Shown: positions 1-8,038 of the stretch, one piece after another
How positions within the stretch are numbered: position 1 is the first letter of the stretch
Layout of the letters: each line of letters begins with the position of its first letter
NCBI GenBank assembly: GCA_016718845.1
Contig: JADKCK010000074.1
Location: 1-37,712, forward strand
Reading direction: 5' to 3'
Source of the DNA: Sphingobacteriales bacterium
GTDB lineage: Bacteria; Bacteroidota; Bacteroidia; Chitinophagales; UBA2359
Length of the DNA: 37,712 bases
The notes under the pieces: generated by a model
The model's database searches: none
Told to the model about the DNA's origin: nothing
What the model saw: only the letters and a program-made list of their open reading frames with translations
Program-made: the position numbers and the translations under genes

Positions 1-1107
1 TATCAAAACAAGGATCAATACGCCAAACATTATTCGTTTCGTAACCATCGGCAACTTTACTATTTTTTACGGTTTGGTAATCGTAACTTCTCATGTTCCA
101 ATCTAAAAGTTTATCAGTTTGTTTGCGATAAACCATCAGGTATTCAGTTACAGCATTGGGTTTATAGCCTAAAGGTTTTCTATGTTGCATAAAACCTCCA
201 ATACGATTTTTTACACTTGTTTCTGGTTTTAACCAAACTATATCGTCAATAAACTCCCAACCATTTTCAACTAAATAGGGATGTAAATCAAATGGAATGG
301 GATAAACACTGCTATATGATCTGCCTCTCGTGGAAGATAGTAATGGGAGATGTGTTATAACTAGGATCTTCCTGCCTTGGCGACTCATGAATACCTATAA
401 AAACTTTTTCTAAAAATTCCAAATATGCTTTATAACTCGGATAAATAGAATAATCGCGAGCATTATAATAAGGAGGGGAGGTAAATGTTAAATGAATGCT
501 TTCATCTGGAATTAATTTTAATACATCTAGAACGTCTGCATTTACCACTACATTTTTTAAAAATCGTAAGTTTGAGTGTGTGGTAATAAATTATTTTTGT
601 TTGTTTTTTCAGAAAAGTATTGTTTATTAATAACTGTTCTTACCATTTCGTTAGGATGGTTTATTAATGGTTTTAAGTGAAATTTTACGCTTTCATCATT
701 TTCAAAAACTAACAATCCTCTTATAGCTTGGCAAACAATTTTCGGATCCTCATCATTTAGTATTTCAAATAGAATTTCCTTATTTTCTATTTTTCGTTGT
801 CTGCCAATAGCCGATACTATTTCGCGCTTTACTGAAGTGTCACTCTCTGATTTGTATAAATTAAAAATAGTAGTAATGTTAGTTTTTTTACTAAGTTTTC
901 CAATATTTTCACAGCATTCAAACGAACCTGTGCTTGAGGGTGATTTAAGAGTGTATATAAAAAATCTCCATCAAAATTGGCAGGCAAGTATCCTAAATTT
1001 TCTAAAATAAAATTGATACTTGCTCCATCGCGCAAATTTTTAACTAAATTGCCAATTTCGCTACTATTAGTTTCTTTTAAATTTGAAATATCTTCTTTTG
1101 TAAGCAT
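1..1107 (-). pseudogene. HEAT-repeat plus N4/N6 DNA methyltransferase, frameshifted and cut by window edge
   Basis: Reading right to left, the gene opens at 1107 with about 90 residues of HEAT-like helical repeats. It continues in another frame over 880-556 with more repeat sequence (DEDPKIVCQAIRGLLVF). It then enters a methyltransferase domain with LIPDESIHLTFTSPPYYNAR, where TSPPY is catalytic motif IV of N4-cytosine/N6-adenine methylases. After another frame change near 370-385 it reads SYSSVYPIPFDLHPYLV and WLKPE, and leaves the window at NVWRIDPCF, before the SAM-binding FxGxG motif expected next. At least three frame changes are needed: a T run at 883-889, the T/A runs at 553-563, and near 370-385. 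Two of these lie in homopolymers, so sequence error is possible. The family fuses HEAT repeats to a restriction-modification-type methylase. No endonuclease partner is visible. Whether the gene is dead or misread cannot be decided here. Confidence 0.82.
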
Positions 1108-1256
1108 GTTGTGTTGATGAAAATTTAGGCAAAGGTACGCTTTTTTACTTAGCTTATTGATTGATGCAGCAAAATAATAAAACGTAAATAACTATTTGAA
1201 AGATAAAAAAACATTTTTGTTTACTTTTGGATGGATATTGTGCTATTAAAGCACCC

Positions 1257-2732
1257 TTACACCTCTCGTTTTTTAACCACCTTATTCCACAAGTTTTTGA
1301 GGGGTATCAGGTAAGCATCTATGTTAAACAAAGCCGAGTCGCGCATGGCTTTGTAGGTTAAGAAAATACCAAGTGGTGTAAGTATAAAAATAGACAACCA
1401 CATACCCATAAAAGGCGACAATTGACCTTCTTCGGCAAATTTTTTGCCAATGGTAGATAAAATATGAAACACCATAAAAAACATAATAGCCACCACCATA
1501 GGCATACCAATGCCTCCTTTACGGATAATAGCGCCAAGCGGTGCGCCAATTAAAAACAGCACCAAGCAAGCCAACGAAAGTGTAATGCGCACATGTGCCT
1601 CGATAAGGTATTTCGAGATGCGTTTTAGGTCGTTTTTAGCCAGTGCATTCGACGATGGGTTTAGGCTTTTGATGGCTCGGGCGGTATTTTCGGCGCGGTC
1701 TATCATCATTATTTTTTGTCGGTTGTCTAAAAAGTGCATCGAGTTAACAAAAGCCAATGCGGTGGTGTCGTTTTTCAGCGAGTCGGATAGGGTAGGGGTG
1801 GGCAAGGCGGCAACTTGTTGCAAAAAAGTGGTGTCGCGCACAAAAGCCAAATAAGGGCTTAGGTTTCGGTAAAACAAAGTAGTGCGGTTGCTGTTGGCAT
1901 CGCGTATAGAGTCTGCCATGCCAAAAAGTTGCCGTACATTAAACATTTTTTGGTTGTTTTTAAACAACGATTCGTTTGCTTTTGCATAGTCAAAATCCGA
2001 GAGGTCGAACATCATTTCGTACTCTTTAAACCGTGTGCGAATAAATTCGTTGGTTTGGCGTGCCACCGATGTAGCGCGTACTTCTTCGTATTGTTCGCCA
2101 TCAAATAGCCTAAAAACCATAAATTTATCGTTGTCGGTGGTAAACATTTCGCCGCGTTTGGCAAGCATCACTCGGGTGTTGCCTCGGCTTTCGGTGTGGT
2201 CGTAAATTTGCACATCGTTCATAAAACGGCTTCCTTCTTCTTTTTCGGCAACGCGTATAACATAGCCATCTATGCCATTGTAGTATACGCCGGGTTTTAT
2301 GTTTAAGGCGGGTCGTTTTTTAGTAACCGAGTATAGCAGCGATGTAAAGCGCAAATTAGATACAGGCAGCACATAATTGGCAAACAAAAAGGCACCAATA
2401 GTTAAAAAGCCCACCACAATTAGCAAAGGGCGCATAATACGAAACAACGACACCCCCGACGATTTAAAGGCAACCAATTCGTAGTTTTCGCCTAGGCTGC
2501 CCAGCGTCATGATAGACGACAGCAGCACCGCAATAGGCAATGCTAAAGGCACTACACTTGCCGATAAAAAAAAGATAAGTTTAGCTAGTATAAAAGTATC
2601 TAAGCCTTTACCCACTAAATCGTCGATGTACTTCCATAAAAATTGCATGATAAGTATAAACAATGCAATAAAAAAGGTAAGCACAAACGGACCCAAAAAA
2701 GAGCGAACTAACAAAAGATCTATTTTTTTCAA
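1257..2732 (-). CDS. LptF/LptG family permease (YjgP/YjgQ)
   Basis: 491-residue inner-membrane protein. The N-terminus (MKKIDLLLVRSFLGPFVLTF) leads into a first transmembrane helix, followed by helices around residues 55-75 and 100-125 with the family stretch LGSLGENYELVAFKSSGVS. A long soluble middle (about 130-375) corresponds to the periplasmic beta-jellyroll. Three C-terminal helices follow, with LFLIGAPLGAIIRKGGIGMP, a hallmark of the family. In LPS transport, LptF and LptG form the membrane part of the LptB2FG ABC exporter that extracts lipopolysaccharide from the inner membrane. Bacteroidota often encode several such proteins, so F versus G cannot be assigned. The reading frame is intact. 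A TACCTTTG box lies upstream at 2829-2822 on the minus strand. Confidence 0.9.
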   Translation of the reverse strand: MKKIDLLLVRSFLGPFVLTFFIALFILIMQFLWKYIDDLVGKGLDTFILAKLIFFLSASVVPLALPIAVLLSSIMTLGSLGENYELVAFKSSGVSLFRIMRPLLIVVGFLTIGAFLFANYVLPVSNLRFTSLLYSVTKKRPALNIKPGVYYNGIDGYVIRVAEKEEGSRFMNDVQIYDHTESRGNTRVMLAKRGEMFTTDNDKFMVFRLFDGEQYEEVRATSVARQTNEFIRTRFKEYEMMFDLSDFDYAKANESLFKNNQKMFNVRQLFGMADSIRDANSNRTTLFYRNLSPYLAFVRDTTFLQQVAALPTPTLSDSLKNDTTALAFVNSMHFLDNRQKIMMIDRAENTARAIKSLNPSSNALAKNDLKRISKYLIEAHVRITLSLACLVLFLIGAPLGAIIRKGGIGMPMVVAIMFFMVFHILSTIGKKFAEEGQLSPFMGMWLSIFILTPLGIFLTYKAMRDSALFNIDAYLIPLKNLWNKVVKKREV

Positions 2733-2821
2733 GATACTAGGCTTTGTGGTGTGTAAATAAGTTGTTTAAGGGCTTTGGGTAGCGTGTTAGTGGCAAAACG
2801 TTGGTAAAGCCAAATTTTGTG

Positions 2822-2829
2822 CAAAGGTA
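2822..2829 (-). promoter_or_regulatory. Bacteroidota -7 box upstream of lptF/G-like gene
   Basis: TACCTTTG on the minus strand fits the TAnnTTTG -7 consensus, about 90 bases before the permease start. The matching -33 TTTG is not clear, because the upstream sequence is the T tract of the tRNA terminator. Confidence 0.5.
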
Positions 2830-2841
2830 CTAAAAAAAACG

Positions 2842-2877
2842 AAAAAAAGGGCAAGCGAGTATTTAAACTGCTTGCCC
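2842..2877 (-). terminator. Rho-independent terminator of tRNA-Arg
   Basis: Read on the minus strand, GGGCAAGC pairs with GCTTGCCC (8 bp, + strand arms 2870-2877 and 2849-2856), followed directly by seven T. It lies about 10 bases past the 3' end of the tRNA, so it most likely ends that transcript. Confidence 0.85.
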
Positions 2878-2887
2878 TTAGAAATAG

Positions 2888-2961
2888 TGCACCCAAAGGG
2901 AGTCGAACCCCTAGCCTTCAGATTCGTAGTCTGATGCTCTATCCAGTTGAGCTATGAGTGC
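2888..2961 (-). tRNA. tRNA-Arg (ACG)
   Basis: 74-base cloverleaf on the minus strand. The acceptor stem GCACTCA pairs with TGGGTGC (one G-T pair) and is followed by discriminator A. The anticodon loop CTACGAA gives anticodon ACG, the arginine tRNA normally edited to ICG. The T arm contains GGTTCGACTCC. CCA is not encoded. The gene stands alone with its own promoter-like box (2988-2981) and terminator. Confidence 0.96.
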
Positions 2962-2980
2962 GTTTTTCTGTTTCTGGGTG

Positions 2981-2988
2981 CAAAGGTA
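2981..2988 (-). promoter_or_regulatory. Bacteroidota -7 box for tRNA-Arg
   Basis: TACCTTTG on the minus strand, about 20 bases upstream of the mature tRNA 5' end, matches TAnnTTTG. Position and match make it the likely tRNA promoter. The -33 element is weak. Confidence 0.6.
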
Positions 2989-3075
2989 CAACCTTTTACC
3001 CAAAGTTGGCGCTACTAGCTATAAATTTTTTTTTTAGTTTATTGATAATGTACCCAAAAGTTTAAATCACCGATT

Positions 3076-3771
3076 TTATTTTACTACACAAGCAATACTT
3101 ACCACACTTACTTTTACCCCTTCTATGGCAAGTAATTTTTGGGCGCAGGCTTCTATGGTTGCCCCAGTTGTTATTACATCATCAACCAAAAGCAGGTGTT
3201 TGCCGCGTATTTTTTCGGGGTCAATAAGGTCAAAAACGGTTTCTACATTTATCCACCGTGCAAAACGTCCTTTTCGGGTTTGGCTTTCGGTGTAGGTGCG
3301 GCGCACCAAAATATCCCGACTCCAAGCCGTTCCCAATCCATCGGCTAAACCTTTGGCTAAAGTGTCGCTTTGGTTGTAGCCACGTTTTAATTCTTTGGCA
3401 GGATGTAGGGGTACGGGTATCACCCAATCAATAGTTTGCCAATCGGGCAGTTTGGCTAATTGCTCACCATATTGTTTGCCAATTACCTCGCCAACATCGG
3501 GTCGGTTTTTGTATTTTAGCAAATGTATAAGGTGCTGCACGCGCCCACCTTTCGAAAAATGCAGGTATGCGGCAGTATTTTGCAAAGGTACTCGCCCCCA
3601 AAAGTGTTTCGCTATTGGGTTATCTGTTGGGTGTGTATGAAAATTTGTATAAGGTAAATCGTGTTGACAATATAAACACAACAAATCCTCGTGATGCTGT
3701 AACTGCCGCTTACAAGCCACGCAGGTTTCCGGAAAAAGGAGGTGAAATAAATTGTTAAACCAGTTTAGCAT
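3076..3771 (-). CDS. ComF family phosphoribosyltransferase-like protein
   Basis: About 231 residues if started at the Met at 3771 (MLNWFNNLFHLLFPETC). The frame stays open to 3837, but those extra residues do not resemble the family. The N-terminal zinc-binding part has CVAC and CLYC pairs. The middle has FSKGGRVQHLIHLLKYKNRP and PVPLHPAKELKRGYNQSD, typical of ComF/GntX. The C-terminal phosphoribosyltransferase loop is LLLVDDVITTGAT, the PRPP-binding motif. ComF proteins are linked to DNA uptake and, by inference, to nucleotide recycling. A TACTTTTG box at 3816-3809 (minus) is a candidate -7 element, which would place the start downstream and supports 3771. Confidence 0.9.
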   Translation of the reverse strand: MLNWFNNLFHLLFPETCVACKRQLQHHEDLLCLYCQHDLPYTNFHTHPTDNPIAKHFWGRVPLQNTAAYLHFSKGGRVQHLIHLLKYKNRPDVGEVIGKQYGEQLAKLPDWQTIDWVIPVPLHPAKELKRGYNQSDTLAKGLADGLGTAWSRDILVRRTYTESQTRKGRFARWINVETVFDLIDPEKIRGKHLLLVDDVITTGATIEACAQKLLAIEGVKVSVVSIACVVK

Positions 3772-3808
3772 AAAAAAAGGCTTGGTATAGAAAGGTATTT
3801 TGTGCCCA

Positions 3809-3816
3809 CAAAAGTA
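3809..3816 (-). promoter_or_regulatory. Candidate -7 box for comF-like gene
   Basis: TACTTTTG on the minus strand matches TAnnTTTG, 38 bases upstream of the preferred start. No clear -33 TTTG was found at the usual spacing. Confidence 0.4.
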
Positions 3817-3989
3817 CACATTTATGGACAATTGCACACTAAAAAATTAACTTAAAAATAATTATAGCGACAAATTTTTTTTTTTGTCTTTTTTGTGTCA
3901 AAAAAACACCCAAAATACCTTTAAAACCAAATAAAAAAACGAACTTTTTTTTGAAGCCATTTAACAATTAAAGCCACAAAAACGCCATA

Positions 3990-4010
3990 ACTGCCTGATA
4001 ATCAGGCAGT
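3990..4010. other. 21-bp perfect palindrome
   Basis: Arms ACTGCCTGAT and ATCAGGCAGT are exactly complementary around a single central A. It lies in the intergenic region right of the comF-like gene. No T run follows on either strand, so it is not an obvious terminator. It could be an operator or a hairpin in a transcript. Regulator unknown. Confidence 0.6.
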
Positions 4011-4093
4011 TTAATAGGCAAAAGTGAACTTCATGAGTTTTTTTGCTTTAACATTCTGCCTTTTTTCTCTTATACACACTGGCGCTTTGCCCG

Positions 4094-4101
4094 TACCTTT
4101 G
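4094..4101 (+). promoter_or_regulatory. Candidate promoter -7 box before the hairpin/repeat region
   Basis: TACCTTTG on the plus strand is a full match to TAnnTTTG. No open reading frame of useful length follows; downstream lie the 4203-4257 hairpin and the 95-bp repeats. A -33 TTTG is not present at the expected 19-21-base spacing, so activity is uncertain. Confidence 0.4.
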
Positions 4102-4202
4102 CATTATCAAAACAGCCGTATTAACGAGCAGTTAATCTAGATGGTCTTTAAATAATATAGCCATCACTAATTATTTTTCTGGAAAGCGCCCTATCAGTAA
4201 CA

Positions 4203-4257
4203 GTATTTGGAAACAAGGCAGCTTAGTTTTTAACCAAATGGAGCTGCCTCCAAATAC
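4203..4257 (+). ncRNA. Long two-step hairpin, possible small RNA or leader
   Basis: The outer arms GTATTTGG (4203-4210) and CCAAATAC (4250-4257) pair over 8 bp. The inner arms GGCAGCT (4217-4223) and AGCTGCC (4242-4248) pair over 7 bp, leaving a small internal loop and an 18-base apical loop. The structure starts about 100 bases after a promoter-like TACCTTTG box, in a stretch without coding sequence. No known RNA family is recognised. It could equally be the palindromic remains of a mobile element. Confidence 0.4.
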
Positions 4258-4292
4258 ATAATAACGGCTTTGAATTGGAAATAAAAATAAAA

Positions 4293-5040
4293 AAAGTTTA
4301 GGTTTAAAAAGTTTAGAAAAGATTGTTGCGGATGCGTCGCCTTTTATGGCGGAACCTTAAAGGCGATGCCGCACCGCACCTACCAAAAAAGTTTAGGTTT
4401 AAAAAGTTTAGAAAAGATTGTTGCGGATGCGTCGCCTTTTATGGCGGAACCTTAAAGGCGATGCCGCACCGCACCTACCAAAAAAGTTTAGGTTTAAAAA
4501 GTTTAGAAAAGATTGTTGCGGATGCGTCGCCTTTTATGGCGGAACCTTAAAGGCGATGCCGCACCGCACTTACGAAAAAAGTTTAGGTTTAAAAAGTTTA
4601 GAAAAGATTGTTGCGGATGCGTCGCCTTTTATGGCGGAACCTTAAAGGCGATGCCGCACCGCACCTACCAAAAAAGTTTAGGTTTAAAAAGTTTAGAAAA
4701 GATTGTTGCGGTTGCGTCGCCTTTTATGGCGGAACCTTAAAGGCGATGCCGCACCGCACTTACCAAAAAAGTTTAGGTTAAAAGTTTAGAAAAGATTGTT
4801 GCGGATGCGTCGCCTTTTATGGCGGAACCTTAAAGGCGATGCGGCACCGCACCTACCAAAAAGTTTAGGTTTAAAAGTTTAGAAAGATTGTTGCGGATGC
4901 GTCGCCTTTTATGGCGGAACCTTAAAGGCGATGCCGCACCGCACCTACCAAAAAAGTTTAGGTTTAAAAAGTTTAGAAAAGATTGTTGCGGCTGCGTCGC
5001 CTTTTATGGCGGAACCTTAAAGGCGATGCCGCACCGCAAT
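4293..5040. repeat. Eight tandem copies of a ~95-bp hairpin-forming repeat
   Basis: The repeat body GATTGTTGCGG recurs near 4321, 4416, 4511, 4606, 4701, 4793, 4887 and 4981. The first five intervals are exactly 95 bp; later units are shortened by single-base losses in A or T runs. Each unit has an AT-rich half (AAGTTTAGGTTTAAAAAG) and a GC-richer half in which GCGTCGCCTTT pairs with AAAGGCGATGC around a 14-base loop. Because 95 is not a multiple of three, translation drifts between frames, and the ~75-residue open frames are artefacts. The array fills the gap between the comF-like gene and the 3' end of the sugar-dehydrogenase-like gene. Confidence 0.93.
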
Positions 5041-5046
5041 CTACCC

Positions 5047-5100
5047 CAAAAAATAAAAAACGATGCCGATTATGAAAACCAGCATCGCCTATAATAAAAA
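5047..5100 (-). terminator. Terminator of the sugar-dehydrogenase-like gene
   Basis: On the minus strand, just past the stop at 5114, GGCGATGC and GGCATCG form a stem that runs into TTTTTTATTTTTT. The orientation fits termination of the 5114-6751 gene. Confidence 0.7.
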
Positions 5101-5113
5101 AAAGATAGAAAGC

Positions 5114-6751
5114 TTAATCAACTACAACCAAACGACTAATTAAGGTCACTTTATCTGCACGGTATACCATATAATATACACCTGCTGTTAATTGGTTTCG
5201 ATGAAGGGTGTAAGTATTGGTATTACTTGGCAATTGAGCATCAAAAACTAATTGACCCAACGTATTAAATACTTCGATTTGTGCCTTGCCTAAATAATTT
5301 GGATAACTAATTACGGTTTGTTGCAACATAGGGTTTGGCGACAAGGTAATAACAGGAATATTGGTGTTATTAACACCTATTGCATCGCAACCATCGGTAC
5401 TAACGGTAACAGTGCTAGTAAAAGTATCCGAACCATAACTGTTAGATGCTGTTAAACTAACCGTGTAAGTGCCAGCAACAGCATAGGTATATTCGGGGGC
5501 TGCTAAATAAGAGGTGTATCCGTCGCCAAAATTCCAAAGATAACTAGTAGCATTTATCGACGATTGAGCATCGAACTGTACCGTTAAACAAGAGTCGCGT
5601 TGAGTAAAAGCAGCTTGTGGTAAAACATAATCAAGGTTGGTCAATACAATAATTCTGTCGTCGCCAGCAACGGGTGTGCCATAAGCATCGCGGTTGCTAC
5701 TCGATAAAAATACTCTACCATCGGGCGATTGGCAAATGTCGCGGATACGACCAATGGCATTTTGCAAATAATCGGTAGTGCCTACAATAGACAAACCATC
5801 GCTACTCAAACGCATTACTTTTAGGTGTTTGTTTTTCAACACACACATCAACACGGCATTTCGCCATTCGGGTATAGCAGGGTGGTCGTAATAATCAACA
5901 CCACCGGGTGCAATAGTAGGTGTCCAGGCTAAAAGCGGTTCTACCACATTGTTGTTGGTGCAAAAAGTAGTTTCGAGCGGTGTATTGCAAAAACCTTGTA
6001 CGGTGGGCCAGCCGTAATTTCGACCAGGGGTAATAATGTTGATTTCGTCGTCGTTGGTAGGTCCGTGCTCCGAGCTATAAATAATGCCACTTGGCGAGCG
6101 TACAACCCCTTGTGCATTCCGATGCCCAAACGAATAAACAATACTATTTGGAAAAGGATTGTCGGCAGGAACAGAGCCATCGAGGTTCATACGCAAAAAC
6201 TTACCAGTGTTCGAGTTTAAGTCCTGAGCCGCTGGCTGATTTTGAGCATCGCCCGTTGTCATTAATAAAGTAGTGTCGGGCAAAATAATTAAACGCGAAC
6301 CAATATGTGTGCTATTGCCCGTTATATCTTCGATTAACACAAACTGGTCGGTAAGGGTAGTGCCATTGTAGGTATAACGCACCAAACGCTCAAGAATAGT
6401 ACCACCTTGTAAATAATTGTACACCACATACACATAAGGGTTGTTCGCAAAATCGGGGTGTAGCACCATTCCTAACAAACCCGACTCTTGCTGCTCGTAA
6501 CAATCGGGTATGTCGTACAAAGCAATTTTTTCGCCCGTGTCGGGGTTTATGCGGCTAATAAGCCCTCCTCGTTCGGTCATCCAAATGTAGTTGTCGGGAC
6601 CCCACAAAATCTCCCAAGGTACATCAAGGTTGGTAATAAGGGTAGAAACAGTTAAAGTGGTCGAGTCTAACTGTATAGTAGCTGGTTGTGCTTTTGTGGG
6701 CAAGCTCCACAAGCAAAACAATAACAAGAAAAAAGAAAAGAAAGGTTTCAT
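5114..6751 (-). CDS. Secreted PQQ-dependent sugar dehydrogenase-like protein with PKD domain and T9SS tail
   Basis: About 545 residues from the Met at 6751, which begins a clear signal peptide (MKPFFSFFLLLFCLWSLPTKAQ). The frame is open to 6916, but the extra 55 residues are not signal-like. Residues ~25-370 match the soluble glucose/aldose dehydrogenase beta-propeller: LDVPWEILWGPDNYIWMTER, SGLLGMVLHPDF, FGHRNAQGV, SSEHGPTNDDEIN and NYGWP. A PKD domain follows (LWNFGDGYTS, PEYTYAVAGTYTVSLTASN). The last ~80 residues are a T9SS type-A sorting domain (LSPNPMLQQTVISY, AGVYYMVYRADK). The protein is probably exported by T9SS and oxidises sugars with a PQQ-type cofactor, though the substrate is unknown. 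A TATCTTTG box sits at 6823-6816 (minus). Confidence 0.9.
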   Translation of the reverse strand: MKPFFSFFLLLFCLWSLPTKAQPATIQLDSTTLTVSTLITNLDVPWEILWGPDNYIWMTERGGLISRINPDTGEKIALYDIPDCYEQQESGLLGMVLHPDFANNPYVYVVYNYLQGGTILERLVRYTYNGTTLTDQFVLIEDITGNSTHIGSRLIILPDTTLLMTTGDAQNQPAAQDLNSNTGKFLRMNLDGSVPADNPFPNSIVYSFGHRNAQGVVRSPSGIIYSSEHGPTNDDEINIITPGRNYGWPTVQGFCNTPLETTFCTNNNVVEPLLAWTPTIAPGGVDYYDHPAIPEWRNAVLMCVLKNKHLKVMRLSSDGLSIVGTTDYLQNAIGRIRDICQSPDGRVFLSSSNRDAYGTPVAGDDRIIVLTNLDYVLPQAAFTQRDSCLTVQFDAQSSINATSYLWNFGDGYTSYLAAPEYTYAVAGTYTVSLTASNSYGSDTFTSTVTVSTDGCDAIGVNNTNIPVITLSPNPMLQQTVISYPNYLGKAQIEVFNTLGQLVFDAQLPSNTNTYTLHRNQLTAGVYYMVYRADKVTLISRLVVVD

Positions 6752-6815
6752 GGTAAGATTTCTTTTTTTAGGTGATGATAGATAAAAAAAATGATAAGCT
6801 GGATTTAAAACACGA

Positions 6816-6823
6816 CAAAGATA
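6816..6823 (-). promoter_or_regulatory. -7 box for the sugar-dehydrogenase-like gene
   Basis: TATCTTTG on the minus strand, 65 bases before the preferred start at 6751, matches TAnnTTTG. It lies inside the longer open frame, which supports the shorter start. Confidence 0.55.
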
Positions 6824-6907
6824 CAACCAAATAACGGAAAAATGAAAAATGGTTAAGTATTTAAAAATTAGCAATTTGATAACTGTATAATATTTTTGGC
6901 AAAAAAT

Positions 6908-6938
6908 TTTGCGCAATCAAATAATGTTCGTACCTTTG
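6908..6938 (+). promoter_or_regulatory. Bacteroidota promoter for the lipoprotein gene
   Basis: TTTG at 6908-6911, 19 bases, then TACCTTTG at 6931-6938: a full match to the -33/-7 consensus of the Bacteroidota primary sigma factor, 45 bases before the ATG at 6983. This is the cleanest promoter in the window. Confidence 0.8.
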
Positions 6939-6982
6939 CGGCGTGTGTAGACCTATCTACGAAATAACAATATAACGACGGA

Positions 6983-7474
6983 ATGAAAAAACTGATTTTC
7001 TTTATACTTATCGCTACGTTTACCATTACTATAGGTTGTCAATCGGACAAAAATGGAGATACTAAGATGTCTGCCGATGAACGCCAAAATGCAGCAGGAG
7101 AACAGAAAGTAACTCGCGAAAATTGGCGACCTCTGCCGCCTACTGAAATCCAGATGGACTCGTTGCGAAAGAAAGCACAACAGAACAAAGGCAAAACAGC
7201 AGATATGAGTGGCATGACCAACGAACAAATTACACACAGTGCCAAATCGTATGCCGATATGTACTGCCGATGCCAAAGCCTACCCGCCGAAGCAAAGCAA
7301 CCAACATCTACTAACCCCAAGGTAGAAAAACCAAAATTTATTGAAACAAAAGGTATCTGTACATCGGCTGTTACTAGAAGTACCCAAAAAATAAGTGATG
7401 GATTAAAAGATGCTGCCGCCAAACAAAAACTTTTTTTAGACACTTATAAAGCAGCTATAAAGGGTTGTAAATAG
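6983..7474 (+). CDS. Small hypothetical lipoprotein
   Basis: 163 residues. The N-terminus MKKLIFFILIATFTITIGC is a lipoprotein signal with the lipobox ending at Cys19, so the mature protein should be membrane-anchored. The rest is polar and lysine-rich, with a cysteine cluster YCRCQ near residue 95, a further Cys in GICTSA and a Cys next to the C-terminus (GCK). No known family is recognised. It has a strong consensus promoter and no neighbour in the same operon. Confidence 0.8.
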   Translation: MKKLIFFILIATFTITIGCQSDKNGDTKMSADERQNAAGEQKVTRENWRPLPPTEIQMDSLRKKAQQNKGKTADMSGMTNEQITHSAKSYADMYCRCQSLPAEAKQPTSTNPKVEKPKFIETKGICTSAVTRSTQKISDGLKDAAAKQKLFLDTYKAAIKGCK

Positions 7475-8038
7475 TAGTGTAGTAACCCAAATAGCAGCGT
7501 AAAATTGGCTTTTGTCTTGAAAAAAACAAAACCGCAAATTTTGACAACAAAAAACTATTAATAATTAGTTAAAAAATAAATACTAATATTAAGCATACAT
7601 AAAAATTGCAATTTGAGCCTTAAAAAGCCGCCTTTAACAATACAACAATAGACAAAAGAAATAAAAAAAGGCTTAGTAGGTTTAATTGTTGATTTTTATC
7701 GCTAACTTAGCGCGGCATAACCGATTTTGCTACTACAAAAATCGAAACTATAAGGTACTAAAACAAAAAAAAAATGTACCTTTGCCGCTGCTTTTTCGAC
7801 ACCTACCGCCACACAACGCTGAAATGGTCACTTAATGCTACCTCAACGTACTAACAAAGGTTTGTAAATGCTACGTTCCCTTCTTTATGTTGCATGTGAA
7901 AAATAAGTAACAAGTAAATCAACTAATACCATAGCCTATAAGCTATCACTTAATTTTGTTTGCTTTTAGCTTATTTTAGAAACCAAAAACAATTTTTAAT
8001 TTTCTTAATTTTATCGGTAAAATTTTTTTTAAAAAAAC
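7475..8038 (+). other. AT-rich intergenic region upstream of the giant surface protein
   Basis: No gene is seen in these ~560 bases. They contain a TACCTTTG -7-type box at 7777-7784, which would give a leader of about 250 bases for the gene at 8039, and several imperfect AT-rich inverted repeats around 7545-7600. No terminator for the lipoprotein gene is obvious. Confidence 0.5.

Noticed and set aside
3772..3837. Longer N-terminus of the comF-like gene
   Set aside because: The added residues do not resemble the family and overlap the candidate promoter.
4293..5040. CRISPR array
   Set aside because: Units are contiguous 95-bp repeats without variable spacers, and no cas genes are near. The same holds for the 21-bp array.
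4323..5094. Four overlapping ~75-residue open frames
   Set aside because: They are translations of the 95-bp repeat, which changes frame every unit.
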